Under the pieces are notes generated by a model. The model made no database searches, was not told the DNA's origin, and saw nothing but the letters and a program-made list of their open reading frames with translations. Both the position numbers and the translations under genes were made by a program. This document shows, one piece after another, positions 1-9,013 of a DNA stretch of 64,000 bases. Each line of letters opens with the position of its first letter. Position 1 is the first letter of the stretch. The stretch is from Microbispora siamensis (lineage in GTDB: Bacteria > Actinomycetota > Actinomycetes > Streptosporangiales > Streptosporangiaceae), in the NCBI RefSeq assembly GCF_016863095.1, contig NZ_BOOF01000004.1, forward strand, positions 248,001 through 312,000, written 5' to 3'.

Positions 1-2
1 CC

Positions 3-344
3 TTCATGACCGGTCCACCGCCCCTCGGCCCCGGCGCCCCGCCCGCCGAGCGGCTGCGCGCCTTCCTCCACACGGTCGCCGGCCGGATCATCGAGCAGGG
101 CGAGATCATGGCGGCGGCGGAGAGCGCCTCACCGGGAGCCCGCTACCAGAGCGGCGCCTACCTCACCATGCACACGCATGTGTCCATGCTGCTGCGCGAG
201 ATGAGACCCGAATCGGACCCCACGATCCTGGCCCATCTGCTGCTCGCGCCATTCGTGCCGAGCCTGTTCGAGCACCTCACGGTCGAATGCGGTGTGACGG
301 AGGACCAGATCAAGGCCGGCATCGACAGCCTTCTCGGGCTTTAG
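3..344 (+). CDS. TetR-family regulator, C-terminal part (5' end outside window)
   Basis: The frame is open from the window edge, and only the last ~113 residues are seen. They form an all-helical ligand-binding or dimerisation segment (GARYQSGAYLTMHTHVSMLL, then LLAPFVPSLFEHLTVECG, ending DSLLGL) typical of TetR C-terminal domains. The N-terminal helix-turn-helix is not in the window. An ATG at 6 exists but is probably internal, because the residues after it are not HTH-like. The target is unknown. It converges with the aldo/keto reductase at 449-1360. Confidence 0.55.
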   Translation, partial: FMTGPPPLGPGAPPAERLRAFLHTVAGRIIEQGEIMAAAESASPGARYQSGAYLTMHTHVSMLLREMRPESDPTILAHLLLAPFVPSLFEHLTVECGVTEDQIKAGIDSLLGL

Positions 345-448
345 CCGCGCCCGTCACCGGCGCGCCCGCCCGCGGGCGGCCTCGCCGATCACGCCGACTC
401 CGGTGGCGGGGGCCGGTTCGTGCCGCCACCGGAGGTGCCATGCGATGG

Positions 449-1360
449 TCAGGCGGGGGCGTCGAGGCGGGCGATCTGCTCGTCGTCGAGCTTGACGTCG
501 ACCAGGAGCTCTTCGAGCTGGGCGACCGAGCTGACGCCGACGATCGGGATGATGTCCTGCGCCCGCAGCCAGGCGAGCACGACCTGGTTGCGCGTCGCGC
601 CGAGCTCGCCCGCGACCTCGTCCAGCACGGCGAGCCGCCTGGTGGTGCCCGGGTGGTCGTAGTGCTCGGGCAGCGGCTTGCCGGCGTACGCGCCCGCGAG
701 CAGCGAGGTGTAGACCCACAGCGTCAGGTCGCCCTCGGAGCGCACGTAGTCGAGCAGCTCCTCGGTGACCAGGGTGTGCCCGCCCTCGGGCAGCCGTACG
801 CCGGGGCGGGGGCGAAGGTAGGAGTGGCGTAGCTGCACGTTGCTGTACCGGGTGCCGCCACGGGCCGCCGCCAGTGAGCGGGCCCGCTCCAGCCGCCACA
901 CCGCGTGGTTGCTCGCGCCCACCTCCTTGGCCTTGCCGGCGAGCACCAGTTCGTCGAAGGCGGCGACCGTCTCCTCCAACGGCGTGGACCTGTCGTCGAT
1001 GTGGGCCCAGTACACGTCCACGTGATCGGTGCCGAGACGCCGCAGGCTGCCCTCGATCGCGGCCCGGATGACACCGGCGGACAGGCCCTCGGCGGCGTCG
1101 AGCGTACGGGCGCCGGGCACGGACGGGCGGGCGCCGCACTTGGTGCTGATCACCACCCTGTCCCGGTTGCGCCGGGAGGCGAGCCATCGCCCGATGGTGG
1201 CCTCGCTCTCGTCGCCGGTCGCGCCCTCCTGCCAGAAGGGATAGTTGTTGGCCGTGTCGAGGATCGTTCCGCCGCCTTCGACGAAGCGGTCGAGGATGGC
1301 GAACGAGGTCGCCTCGTCCACGGTGGTCCCGAAGGGGATCGTTCCCAGAGCGATTCTCAT
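449..1360 (-). CDS. Aldo/keto reductase
   Basis: NADPH-dependent oxidoreductase of the aldo/keto reductase superfamily, about 303 residues, soluble. The TIM-barrel catalytic tetrad is visible: Asp and Tyr in the DTANNY segment (about residues 35-40), Lys in ISTKCG (about 75) and His in VYWAHID (about 115). The C-terminal IVGVSSVAQLEE stretch is the usual NADP-phosphate-binding region. I start at MRIALGTIPFG, since a 12-residue upstream extension has no family resemblance. The substrate cannot be predicted. It lies downstream of, and on the same strand as, the pentapeptide protein, 45 bp after it. Confidence 0.88.
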   Translation of the reverse strand: MRIALGTIPFGTTVDEATSFAILDRFVEGGGTILDTANNYPFWQEGATGDESEATIGRWLASRRNRDRVVISTKCGARPSVPGARTLDAAEGLSAGVIRAAIEGSLRRLGTDHVDVYWAHIDDRSTPLEETVAAFDELVLAGKAKEVGASNHAVWRLERARSLAAARGGTRYSNVQLRHSYLRPRPGVRLPEGGHTLVTEELLDYVRSEGDLTLWVYTSLLAGAYAGKPLPEHYDHPGTTRRLAVLDEVAGELGATRNQVVLAWLRAQDIIPIVGVSSVAQLEELLVDVKLDDEQIARLDAPA

Positions 1361-1405
1361 GCCGACCACCTTGCCGCCTGGAGCGCACTCCAGCACAAGC
1401 GGCTC

Positions 1406-3103
1406 TCACCGGGGGCGGGTGAGGGCCTTGCGGCCGCGCGCCACGATGGTCTCGACGTCCGTCAAATCGCTCATGTCGCGGGCGCTCGCCAGTGCCTCCT
1501 TCGCCGCGTCGTAGGCGTCCAGGACCGCGTTCCAGTCCACCTCGCCGGTCCGGTCCGTCAGGCTGTCGATCTCCTCGCCCAGCCGGGTCACGTTCTCCTC
1601 CTGCACGCGTCTGGCGTCCTCGAACCGGACCGCTCTCGCGGCGGCCTGCTCCCTGGCGATTCTCCGCCGCCGCACCCGTGCCGTGGTCACCCCGACGACG
1701 ATCCAGAAGACGACGAGGCCGGCGATGCCGAAGAAGACCAGCCAGCCGACGGACAGCCGGCTGGAGGACCCCGACAGGTCGATGTCCTGGGCGAAGTCCT
1801 GCTTCAGCCCGGTGACCTCGGCGCCTTCGAAGGTGGCGCCCCGCAGTTCGGCGTCGCTCAGATCGGCGTCGGTCAAGATGGCCTTGCGGAAGACCGCGTC
1901 CCGGTACTTGCCGCTGTGGAGGTACGCCCGGTCCATCCTGGCGCCGGTGAAGTCGGCCTGGTCGGCCGTGACGCTGATCAGCTCCGCGTCCCTGAGGTCG
2001 GCGCCGGCCAGCTTGGCCTGCGTCAGGTTGGCGCTGCCGAGCGCCGCGTCCGACAGGTCGGCCCGGGACAGGTCGGCCCCCACGAGATCGGCGCTGCCGA
2101 GCTTGGCGCGCCGCAGCCGCGCGCCCCGCAGGTCGGCGCCCTTCACGGAGCGAAGGCCCGTTCCGACGGCGGAGACGTCACGGAGGATCGCCCGGTCCAG
2201 CTTGACCCCCGTCAGGTCGACGCCGTCCAGCTTGGCGCCGGTCAGGTCGGCGCAGCTCAGGTCGTCGGGGAAGTCCGTGACCGCGGTCAGGTCCCAGCCC
2301 CGGTAGTCCTGACCGCTGCCGGGCTCGCACGACGGGTCCGGCGCCGGCAGGAACCTGGGCACCCCCCTGCTCCCGGCCAGCCGGGCATCCCTGACGTCCC
2401 GCAGGTCGGCCCCGGCGAGGTCGGCCCCCCGGAAGTCCGCGCCGGTCATCACCGACTCGTACAACTGCGCGCCGCTGAGGTCCGCCTGCCGCAGGACGGT
2501 CTTGATGAAGGTGGCGCCGTAGAGCCTGGCCTTCGCCCCCTTGACCCGCCTGAGGTCGGCCCGGCGCATGTCCGCACCGTAGGCGGCGGCGTCGGTCAGA
2601 TCGACGCCGACCAGCTTCGCGTCGTCGAACTGCGCGTCGTACGCCTTGGCCCGCGCCATCGTGGCCCCGCTCAGGTCGGCCCCCTCGAAATGCGCGTAGT
2701 AGGGCGAGGAGTCGTCCATCGTCGCCTCGCGCAGGTCGCTGCCGCGCAGGTCGGCGTAGTACAGCTCGGCCTCGGACAGGTCGGCCTTGCGCAGCCTCGC
2801 CCCGGCCATCTGGGCGTACCCGAGGTGGGCCCCCTTGAGCGAGGCTCCGCTCAGATCGGCGCCGACGAGCGGGCTGCGCACGGTCAGGCCGTCCAGCTTG
2901 GCGCCCCGGAGGTCCGCGCAGGACAGGTCGGCGGGCAGCGCCATCCGGGTGAGGTCCCGGCCGGGGAGGTGCGGGCCGCTGCCGGGGCGGCAGGGGAGGC
3001 GGTCGCCGGGCGTCGCCGCGGCTGCCGGGGTCATCGGGGTCGACAGCAGAACCGCGGCGGAGAGGGTCACCAAACCGGCGATTGAGCGGGGGATGCCGGG
3101 CAT
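1406..3103 (-). CDS. Secreted, membrane-anchored pentapeptide-repeat protein with internal duplication
   Basis: 565 residues. A signal peptide (about 1-30, ending in an Ala-rich stretch) is followed by two long pentapeptide-repeat blocks (A-D/N-L-x-x pattern). Each block opens with the same module: C-x-P-G-S-G ... L-S-C-A-D-L-x-G-A-K-L-D-G, starting near residues 38 and 257. This implies duplication of a ~220-residue unit, with two conserved cysteines per copy that could form a disulfide. A single membrane helix (about 447-470, VGWLVFFGIAGLVVFWIVVG) is followed by an Arg-rich stop-transfer segment and a charged, probably coiled-coil cytoplasmic tail of ~90 residues. Pentapeptide repeats fold as right-handed beta-helices. 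The family function here is unknown; the topology suggests an extracellular helix with a cytoplasmic signalling or assembly tail. Confidence 0.85.
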   Translation of the reverse strand: MPGIPRSIAGLVTLSAAVLLSTPMTPAAAATPGDRLPCRPGSGPHLPGRDLTRMALPADLSCADLRGAKLDGLTVRSPLVGADLSGASLKGAHLGYAQMAGARLRKADLSEAELYYADLRGSDLREATMDDSSPYYAHFEGADLSGATMARAKAYDAQFDDAKLVGVDLTDAAAYGADMRRADLRRVKGAKARLYGATFIKTVLRQADLSGAQLYESVMTGADFRGADLAGADLRDVRDARLAGSRGVPRFLPAPDPSCEPGSGQDYRGWDLTAVTDFPDDLSCADLTGAKLDGVDLTGVKLDRAILRDVSAVGTGLRSVKGADLRGARLRRAKLGSADLVGADLSRADLSDAALGSANLTQAKLAGADLRDAELISVTADQADFTGARMDRAYLHSGKYRDAVFRKAILTDADLSDAELRGATFEGAEVTGLKQDFAQDIDLSGSSSRLSVGWLVFFGIAGLVVFWIVVGVTTARVRRRRIAREQAAARAVRFEDARRVQEENVTRLGEEIDSLTDRTGEVDWNAVLDAYDAAKEALASARDMSDLTDVETIVARGRKALTRPR

Positions 3104-3290
3104 TTCTCACTGGCTCCATCGGGGACGCCGCCCGTACGCCCCCTGGGGAGACACGGGCACCGGATCGTACGGGCAGGACCTGTTATAAGTCGGCGAGTTG
3201 CGAGCCGCTTGCGAAACGCCTGCAGGAAACGACCCACGTGTACGCGAAAGCCTTCATGCGTGCGAGATTCGATGTGACAGGATCAAAGGC

Positions 3291-3689
3291 GTGGCCGTGT
3301 ACACACCTGGACAGGTCGTCGAGGAGACCGGTTTCAGCCTCGACACCCTTCGGTACTACGAACGGATCGGGCTGCTGGAGCCGGTCGGCCGTAACGCGGC
3401 GGGCCAGCGGCGGTTCACCGAGGACGACGTGAGCTGGCTCGGCATGATCCGCTGCCTGCGGGACACCGGCATGCCGATCGCGGAGATGCTGCGCTTCGCG
3501 CAACTCGTACGGCAGGGCGAGCACACCATCGGGGACAGGATCGCGCTGCTGGAGGAGCACGACCGGAAGGTCGAGGCCCAGGTCGCCGACCTGCGCCAGA
3601 AGCAGGGCGCGATCCAGCGGAAGATCCAGTACTACAAGGACGTGCGGACCATGCGCGACATGCTCCCCGACTGCGAGCAGGCCTCCTGA
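3291..3689 (+). CDS. MerR-family transcriptional regulator
   Basis: 132 residues starting at GTG. The N-terminal winged helix reads YTPGQVVEETGFSLDTLRYYERIGLLEPVGRN, the canonical MerR DNA-binding signature, and is followed by a coiled-coil dimerisation helix (about 80-125). No cysteine-based metal site is evident, although one Cys lies near the C-terminus. The protein resembles small-molecule or stress-responsive MerR proteins rather than mercury or copper sensors. I chose the GTG at 3291 because upstream in-frame codons do not match the family. It is divergent from the pentapeptide gene across ~190 bp. MerR proteins normally act at promoters with an over-long spacer; I could not assign such a target. 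Confidence 0.88.
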   Translation: MAVYTPGQVVEETGFSLDTLRYYERIGLLEPVGRNAAGQRRFTEDDVSWLGMIRCLRDTGMPIAEMLRFAQLVRQGEHTIGDRIALLEEHDRKVEAQVADLRQKQGAIQRKIQYYKDVRTMRDMLPDCEQAS

Positions 3690-3697
3690 GCGCACGC

Positions 3698-3729
3698 GTG
3701 CCCGGCCCGCTCGTGAGCGGGCCGGGCAC
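3698..3729. terminator. Bidirectional terminator hairpin
   Basis: A perfect 15-bp stem (3698-3712 with 3715-3729) lies between the convergent MerR gene and ABC exporter, 8 bp after one stop and 6 bp before the other. Confidence 0.75.
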
Positions 3730-3734
3730 CTGAC

Positions 3735-5639
3735 TCACGTCGTGCGGTACGCCTCGGCCTGGAGGTTGTAGAGGTCGGCGTAGAGGCCGTCGAGGGCGAT
3801 CAGTTCCTCGTGCGTGCCGTGCTCGCGGACCTTGCCGTGGTCGAGCACGTAGATGCGGTCGGCGTAGCGGACGCTGGCGAGGCGGTGGGTGATGAGCAGC
3901 ACGGTACGGCCGTCCGCGTGCTGCCGGATCCGCTCGAACAACGCGTGCTCGGCCCTGGCGTCGAGGGCGGCCGTGGGCTCGTCGCAGATCAGCAGGGGCG
4001 CGTCCCGGTAGAAGCCGCGGGCCACCGCGATCCGCTGCCACTGCCCGCCCGACAGTTCTTGGCCGTTCTTGAACCGGCGGTCGAGCAGCGTGCGATAGCC
4101 GTACGGGAGTTCGGCGATGACCTGGTCGGCGCCGGCGACCTCGGCGGCGCGGACCACCTCGGCCTCGCCCTTCTCCATGCCCATCGTGATGTTGTGGCGG
4201 GCGGTCAGCGGCCACCGGGTGTGGTCTTGGGCGATGACCGCGATCCTGCGGCGCAGGCTGTCCGGATCGACCTCGGACAGGTCGACGTCGTCCCACCGGA
4301 CGCGGCCGCCGTCCGGCTCGTACAGCCCGGCGAGGATCTTGGCGAGGGTCGTCTTGCCCGAGCCGTTCTCCCCGACGAGGGCCACGACCTCCCCGCGCTC
4401 GATGCGGACCGACACCCCGCGCAGGGCGGGGGTCGGCGCGGCGGGATAGGAGAAGGTGACCTCCTCGACCGTGATGCGGCCGAATCCGTCGGGGGCCGTC
4501 CGGTCGCGGGCGGGCGGGATGCGGCCCTCGGCGTGCGCGATGAAGTCCAGGAAGTCGGTGAAGTAGAGGCCCTCCTCGTAGAGCCGGTTCGTCGCGTACA
4601 TGAAGTTCGACAGCGAGGTCTGGCCGGACCGGATGGCCAGCACCGCGGTGCCGGCCACCGCGAGGGGCACCGCGCCCGCCGCGAGCAGCAGGCCGAGCGC
4701 GACGTAGACCGCGCCCTGCCCGAGGCCGCCCAGCGCCTCGCCGAGGACGCGGGCGAGGGTCTGCCGCCGCGCGAGGTCGAGCATGACCCGCTGCTCGCCC
4801 CGGGCGACCGCGTCGAACATCCGCAGCAGGAAGCCACGCATGGTGAACGTGCGGACCTCGGCCGCGGTGTCCTTGTCCGCCAGCAGTTCCTCGATGATCC
4901 ACTTGCGCCGTCTGGCCGGGACGAGTACCAGGGCGGTCGTGTAGCGCATCCTCGCGGCCCGGACGGCCGCCCAGGCGTCGGGGACGACCGCGAGCAGGAG
5001 CAGCGGCAGCAGCACGGGGTGCAGCACGCCCAGCACACCCGCCGCGGCCACGATTCCGACCAAGCCGGACAGCGTGTCGATGGCCGTGCTCACGACCATC
5101 TCGGCCATCTGCATGCCGCGCATGCGCGCCCGCTGCAGCGCGTCGTGGAACTCGGGGTCGTCGAAGCAGACGAGGTCGACTTGGCTGGTCAGCGTGTAGA
5201 GGCGCTCTTCCGTGATCCGGCTGACCTGCGGTTCGAGCCGGGACTGGGCCCACCCGGCCCCGGCCTGCAGGGCCGTGCGCGCGATGGCGGCCAGGCCCAC
5301 GAGCAGCAGGCTGGGCAGCGCGGCCCGGACCCGGTCCGGGGTGGGGCCCGCCTGGAACAGCGCGGTCAGCACGCCCGTCGTGGCGAGCAGGCCGAAGGCG
5401 GTGAAGACGCCGCCGAGTGTGCTCAGCGTGACCGTGGCCACGGTGTCGCGGGGACTCGCTTCCCAGGCGATGCCCAGTGCCTGCCGGATCAGCCGGGGCA
5501 GCCGCCGCGCGACCGTGAGGAAGCCCAGCCCCGCCATCGTGCCGTAGTGTCGCGCCCATTGCGGAGACTCGACGTCCGCCATGTCCGGCAGGTCGTCCTC
5601 CGACAGATGATCTGGTCCCCCCTGTTGTGTGACCGTCAT
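3735..5639 (-). CDS. ABC transporter, fused permease and ATPase (exporter type)
   Basis: 634 residues. The N-terminal two thirds is a multi-helix exporter membrane domain (about 60-360). The nucleotide-binding domain has Walker A GENGSGKTT (about 423), signature LSGGQWQR (about 525), Walker B LLICDEPTAALD (about 550) and switch histidine ITHR. A half-transporter of this type must dimerise. No partner half-transporter is adjacent, so it probably forms a homodimer. I start at MTVTQQGG (ATG 5639); an upstream in-frame ATG at 5753 would add 38 residues unlike the family. The substrate is unknown (peptide, lipid or drug). It is divergent from the sugar operon beginning at 5870. Confidence 0.88.
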   Translation of the reverse strand: MTVTQQGGPDHLSEDDLPDMADVESPQWARHYGTMAGLGFLTVARRLPRLIRQALGIAWEASPRDTVATVTLSTLGGVFTAFGLLATTGVLTALFQAGPTPDRVRAALPSLLLVGLAAIARTALQAGAGWAQSRLEPQVSRITEERLYTLTSQVDLVCFDDPEFHDALQRARMRGMQMAEMVVSTAIDTLSGLVGIVAAAGVLGVLHPVLLPLLLLAVVPDAWAAVRAARMRYTTALVLVPARRRKWIIEELLADKDTAAEVRTFTMRGFLLRMFDAVARGEQRVMLDLARRQTLARVLGEALGGLGQGAVYVALGLLLAAGAVPLAVAGTAVLAIRSGQTSLSNFMYATNRLYEEGLYFTDFLDFIAHAEGRIPPARDRTAPDGFGRITVEEVTFSYPAAPTPALRGVSVRIERGEVVALVGENGSGKTTLAKILAGLYEPDGGRVRWDDVDLSEVDPDSLRRRIAVIAQDHTRWPLTARHNITMGMEKGEAEVVRAAEVAGADQVIAELPYGYRTLLDRRFKNGQELSGGQWQRIAVARGFYRDAPLLICDEPTAALDARAEHALFERIRQHADGRTVLLITHRLASVRYADRIYVLDHGKVREHGTHEELIALDGLYADLYNLQAEAYRTT

Positions 5640-5794
5640 GCCTGCAGTGTGAGCGCCCGCGCCGACAATTTCTCGGGGCTCCTTCGCGGCGGCGGCCTTG
5701 ACGCATGCCCCTAACACCTCGCCAGGGCCCGTATGCAGAGACGTTATCGGCACAAACTTGACGGCGTGCCGGTGAAAGTGGGTTGATGGGGCCT

Positions 5795-5812
5795 GCTGAC
5801 AACGTTGTCAGC
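5795..5812. promoter_or_regulatory. LacI-type operator of the sugar importer
   Basis: GCTGACAACGTTGTCAGC is a perfect 18-bp palindrome with the central CG of LacI-family sites, ending 57 bp before the binding-protein start codon. Its GACAACGTTGTC core is repeated exactly at 12431-12442, just upstream of the LacI gene, which makes that protein the likely repressor of this operon. Confidence 0.8.
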
Positions 5813-5869
5813 CATATGTGTCTTCGGGGGCCCGAAATCCTCGTGAAAAAGCCTGAAAGGAATGTTGCG

Positions 5870-7156
5870 ATGAGACGACGGTGGATGGCGGCCGTCGCGG
5901 TCTCTGTTGCAGGTCTGCTCACTCTTTCCGCCTGTGGTGGCGGTGACAAGCAGGAGAGCGGAGGCGGTCAGGCCGCGCAGAAGAAGGTCGAGGTCTTCTC
6001 GTGGTGGACGGGTCCCGGTGAGGCCGACGGCCTGAAGGCGATGCGCGAGATCTTCGCCAAGCAGAACCCGAACTTCGAGTTCTTCGACGCCGCGGTGGCG
6101 GGCGGCTCGGGCGACCAGGCCCGCGCGCTGCTGTCGAGCAAGCTGCAGGCCAACCAGCCCCCGGACACCTTCCAGGGCCACGCCGGCGCCGAGCTCCAGG
6201 GCTACATCAAGAGCGGCAAGCTGGAGTCGCTGAACTTCCTGTACGACGAGCTGAAGCTGAAGGAGGTCTTCCCGCAGCAGCTCATCGACCAGATCTCGGT
6301 GCAGGGCCAGGTGTACTCCGTGCCGGTGAACATCCACCGGTCGAACGTGCTGTGGTTCAACCCCTCGGTCCTCAAGAAGGCCGGCATCGACGGCGCGCCG
6401 AAGACCATCGAGGAGTTCATCACCGACCTCGAGAAGGTCAAGAAGTCCGGGAAGATCCCGCTGTCGATCGGTTCGCAGTGGACCCTGGTGCACCTGCTCG
6501 AGTCCGTGCTGCTCGGCTCGCTCGGCACCGACGCCTACAACGCTCTGTGGACGGCCAACGCCGACTGGTCCAACGCGAACGTGACCAAGGCGCTGGAGAA
6601 CTTCAAGACCATCCTGTCGTACGCGGGCAGCCCGCAGGACGACTGGCAGCCGGCGGCCAAGCAGGTCGCCGACGGCGAGGCGGCCTTCAACATCATGGGC
6701 GACTGGGCCTACGGCTACTTCCACAACCCGCCGGAGGGCGGTCTCGGCAAGGAGTCGCACAAGGACTTCGACTGGGCCGCGTCGCCGGGCACGGACGGCA
6801 CCTTCATGTGGCTGTCGGACAGCTTCACCCTGCCGAAGGGCGCGCCCAACCGCGACGGCGCGATCGCGTGGCTGAAGGTTGCCGCCAGCAAGGAGGGCCA
6901 GGACGCGTTCAACCCGCTGAAGGGCTCGATCCCGGCCCGCAAGGACGCCGACCAGTCCCTCTACAAGGACTACCTGTCGTGGGACCTGGAGCAGTGGGCG
7001 AGCGACAAGCTGGCCGGCTCGATCCAGCACGGCGTGGTCGCCAACGACCAGTGGCGTCAGGCGATCACCGACGCGGTCGGTCTCTTCCAGCAGGACAAGG
7101 ACGTCGCCAAGTTCCAGCAGGCGCTGGTCGCGGCGGCCAAGAACAGCGGCCAGTGA
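5870..7156 (+). CDS. Sugar ABC transporter substrate-binding lipoprotein (CUT1)
   Basis: 428 residues. A lipoprotein signal has a lipobox LSAC with the acylated Cys at 22, followed by a Gly/Ser linker. The mature part has the family-1 extracellular solute-binding fold: KVEVFSWWTGPGEADGL near the N-terminus, the hinge VPVNIHRSNVLWFN, and NIMGDWAYGYF. The EVFSWWTG and HRSNVLWFN motifs resemble glucose/mannose binders more than maltose binders. It captures sugar outside the membrane for the two permeases that follow. The start is ATG 5870 with SD GAAAGG. The gene is preceded by a perfect LacI-type palindrome. No ATPase gene is present, so a shared MsiK-type ATPase is expected elsewhere. Confidence 0.93.
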   Translation: MRRRWMAAVAVSVAGLLTLSACGGGDKQESGGGQAAQKKVEVFSWWTGPGEADGLKAMREIFAKQNPNFEFFDAAVAGGSGDQARALLSSKLQANQPPDTFQGHAGAELQGYIKSGKLESLNFLYDELKLKEVFPQQLIDQISVQGQVYSVPVNIHRSNVLWFNPSVLKKAGIDGAPKTIEEFITDLEKVKKSGKIPLSIGSQWTLVHLLESVLLGSLGTDAYNALWTANADWSNANVTKALENFKTILSYAGSPQDDWQPAAKQVADGEAAFNIMGDWAYGYFHNPPEGGLGKESHKDFDWAASPGTDGTFMWLSDSFTLPKGAPNRDGAIAWLKVAASKEGQDAFNPLKGSIPARKDADQSLYKDYLSWDLEQWASDKLAGSIQHGVVANDQWRQAITDAVGLFQQDKDVAKFQQALVAAAKNSGQ

Positions 7157-7168
7157 CCTGATCTCCTC

Positions 7169-7206
7169 GTACGGCCCACGCTGGGTCCACACGGCGTGGG
7201 CCGTAC
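7169..7206 (+). other. Intercistronic hairpin in the sugar operon
   Basis: A perfect 13-bp stem (7169-7181 with 7194-7206) sits between the binding-protein stop and the first permease, without a following T-run. In import operons such hairpins usually cap the abundant binding-protein mRNA and lower permease expression. That role here is inference. Confidence 0.6.
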
Positions 7207-7226
7207 TTGACTTCTGAGAGGTACAA

Positions 7227-8117
7227 GTGACGCGGGTGCGCAGATGGCTGCCCGGGCTACTCCTGGTGTCGCCGTCGATCATCCTCATCGCGGTCTTCGT
7301 GTACGGCCTGCTGGGCTGGAACTTCAAGCTCGCCATGACCGACAAGCACGACGAGATCGCGGAGATCCCCGGCAACTTCGTCGGGCTGGAGAACTTCACC
7401 GGCATCTGGAGCGAGGAGCGCTGGGGCCTGTCGGTCCGGCACGCGATCGTCTTCACCGTGGTCTTCGTCGGCGGCGCGCTCGTCCTCGGCTGGCTCCTCG
7501 CCTTCCTGATGGAGAAGGGCATCCGGGCGGAGAGCGGCTTCCGCGCCGTCTACCTGTTCCCGATGGCCGTCTCCTTCATCGCCACCGGCGTGGTCTGGCG
7601 GTGGCTGATGAACAGCGCGACGGGTGAGCAGGCGGTCGGGCTCAACCGGCTCTTCCACTACGTGGGGCTCGACTTCCTGCAGTGGCAGTGGTTCCGCGAC
7701 CCCGACTGGGGCATGGCCGCCATGGCGATCCCGGCGATCTGGCAGATGTCCGGATACATCATGGCCTTGTTCCTCGCCGGGTTCCGGGGCGTGCCCGAGG
7801 AACTGCGGGAGGCCGCCCGGGTGGACGGCTGCAGCGAGTGGGGGGTCTACCGGCACGTGGTGCTGCCGATGCTGCGCCCGGTGACGCTGTCCGCGCTGAT
7901 CATCCTCGGCCACATCTCGCTGAAGGTCTTCGACCTCGTCGTCGCGGTGTCGGGCAAGCAGATCATCACCGACGTGCCCGCGACGTTCATGTGGACGGCG
8001 GTCTACGACTCCCACGACCCGGCGAAGGGCGCGACGATCGCGTCCTACATCGTGCTGTCCGTCGCCGTCTTCGTCGTGCCCTACCTGATCTGGGACGCCC
8101 GTAAGGGGAAGCGTTGA
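7227..8117 (+). CDS. Sugar ABC transporter permease (MalF-type)
   Basis: 296 residues with six predicted membrane helices. The EAA loop that docks on the ATPase is clear: EELREAARVDGCSEWGVYRH near residue 195. The GTG start at 7227 follows GAGAGG. The gene lies 70 bp after the binding protein, and its stop overlaps the start of the second permease (TGATG), consistent with one transcription unit and stoichiometric assembly of the two permeases in the membrane. Confidence 0.92.
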   Translation: MTRVRRWLPGLLLVSPSIILIAVFVYGLLGWNFKLAMTDKHDEIAEIPGNFVGLENFTGIWSEERWGLSVRHAIVFTVVFVGGALVLGWLLAFLMEKGIRAESGFRAVYLFPMAVSFIATGVVWRWLMNSATGEQAVGLNRLFHYVGLDFLQWQWFRDPDWGMAAMAIPAIWQMSGYIMALFLAGFRGVPEELREAARVDGCSEWGVYRHVVLPMLRPVTLSALIILGHISLKVFDLVVAVSGKQIITDVPATFMWTAVYDSHDPAKGATIASYIVLSVAVFVVPYLIWDARKGKR

Positions 8118-9010
8118 TGACCGCGCACGTCGCCGAGAAGGCCCCGCGCACTGCGCCCGCCGCCCCGGTCCGCGAGAAGGGCCGGGCCGGCACGTGGGTG
8201 CGGCTCGTCCTGCTGCTGCTGTTCGTCCTGGTCTTCCTGATCCCGGTCTACGTGCTCCTGGTCACGAGCTTCAAGCCGCTCACCGAGGCCGATCCCACAC
8301 AGGCGTGGAACCTCCCCAAGGTGTGGACGACCGAGGCGTGGAGCGTCGCCTGGGAGAAGCTCGAACCCGGCATCGTCAACAGCTTCCTGCTCGCGATCCC
8401 CGGATCGCTGATCTCCGCCGCCCTCGGGTCGCTGAACGGGTACGTGCTGTCCAAGTGGCGCTTCCCCGGCGCCGACGTGCTGTTCACGCTGTTCCTGTTC
8501 GGCATGTTCATCCCGTACCAGGGCGTGATGATCCCGCTGGTGCAGCTCATGGTGAACGTGGGCGACGCGCTCGGCGTGCAGTTGTACGGCGGCATCCCGG
8601 GCCTGGTACTCGCCCACGTGGTGTACGGCATCCCGATCTGCACGCTGATCTTCCGCAACTACTACGTCACGATTCCCGACGAGCTCATCGAGGCGTCCCG
8701 CGTCGACGGCGCGGGGATGCTGCGTACGCTCTGGTCGATCGTGCTGCCGGTTTCCGGCCCGGCGTTCGCCGTGGTGATCATCTGGCAGTTCACCTCGATG
8801 TGGAACGACTTCCTGTTCGCGGTCTTCCTCACCGGGCCGAGCTCCTGGCCGACCACGGTCATGCTCAACAACATCGCGGGCGCCGTGACGACGCCGTACA
8901 GCCAGCAGATGGCGGCGGCGATCCTGGCGTCCATCCCCACAATGATCATCTACGTGCTGCTCGGCAGGTTCTTCATGCGCGGTCTCATGGCGGGCGCGCT
9001 CAAGGGCTGA
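8117..9010 (+). CDS. Sugar ABC transporter permease (MalG-type)
   Basis: 297 residues. A cytoplasmic N-terminus is followed by six membrane helices and the EAA loop DELIEASRVDGAGMLRTLWS (about 190). The ATG at 8117 overlaps the stop codon of the first permease. It is the last gene of the importer operon, converging tail to tail with the ArsR-type regulator only 3 bp away. It pairs with the 7227 permease to form the transmembrane channel of a CUT1 carbohydrate importer. Confidence 0.92.
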   Translation: MTAHVAEKAPRTAPAAPVREKGRAGTWVRLVLLLLFVLVFLIPVYVLLVTSFKPLTEADPTQAWNLPKVWTTEAWSVAWEKLEPGIVNSFLLAIPGSLISAALGSLNGYVLSKWRFPGADVLFTLFLFGMFIPYQGVMIPLVQLMVNVGDALGVQLYGGIPGLVLAHVVYGIPICTLIFRNYYVTIPDELIEASRVDGAGMLRTLWSIVLPVSGPAFAVVIIWQFTSMWNDFLFAVFLTGPSSWPTTVMLNNIAGAVTTPYSQQMAAAILASIPTMIIYVLLGRFFMRGLMAGALKG

Positions 9011-9013
9011 CTC

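Noticed and set aside
905-3085. Long plus-strand open frame opposite the pentapeptide gene
   Set aside because: It mirrors the repeat codons of the real gene on the other strand; composition is Gly/Ala/Val-Gln-rich with no family motif.
3810-5714. 634-residue plus-strand frame opposite the ABC exporter
   Set aside because: High-G+C shadow frame; the minus strand has all ABC motifs.
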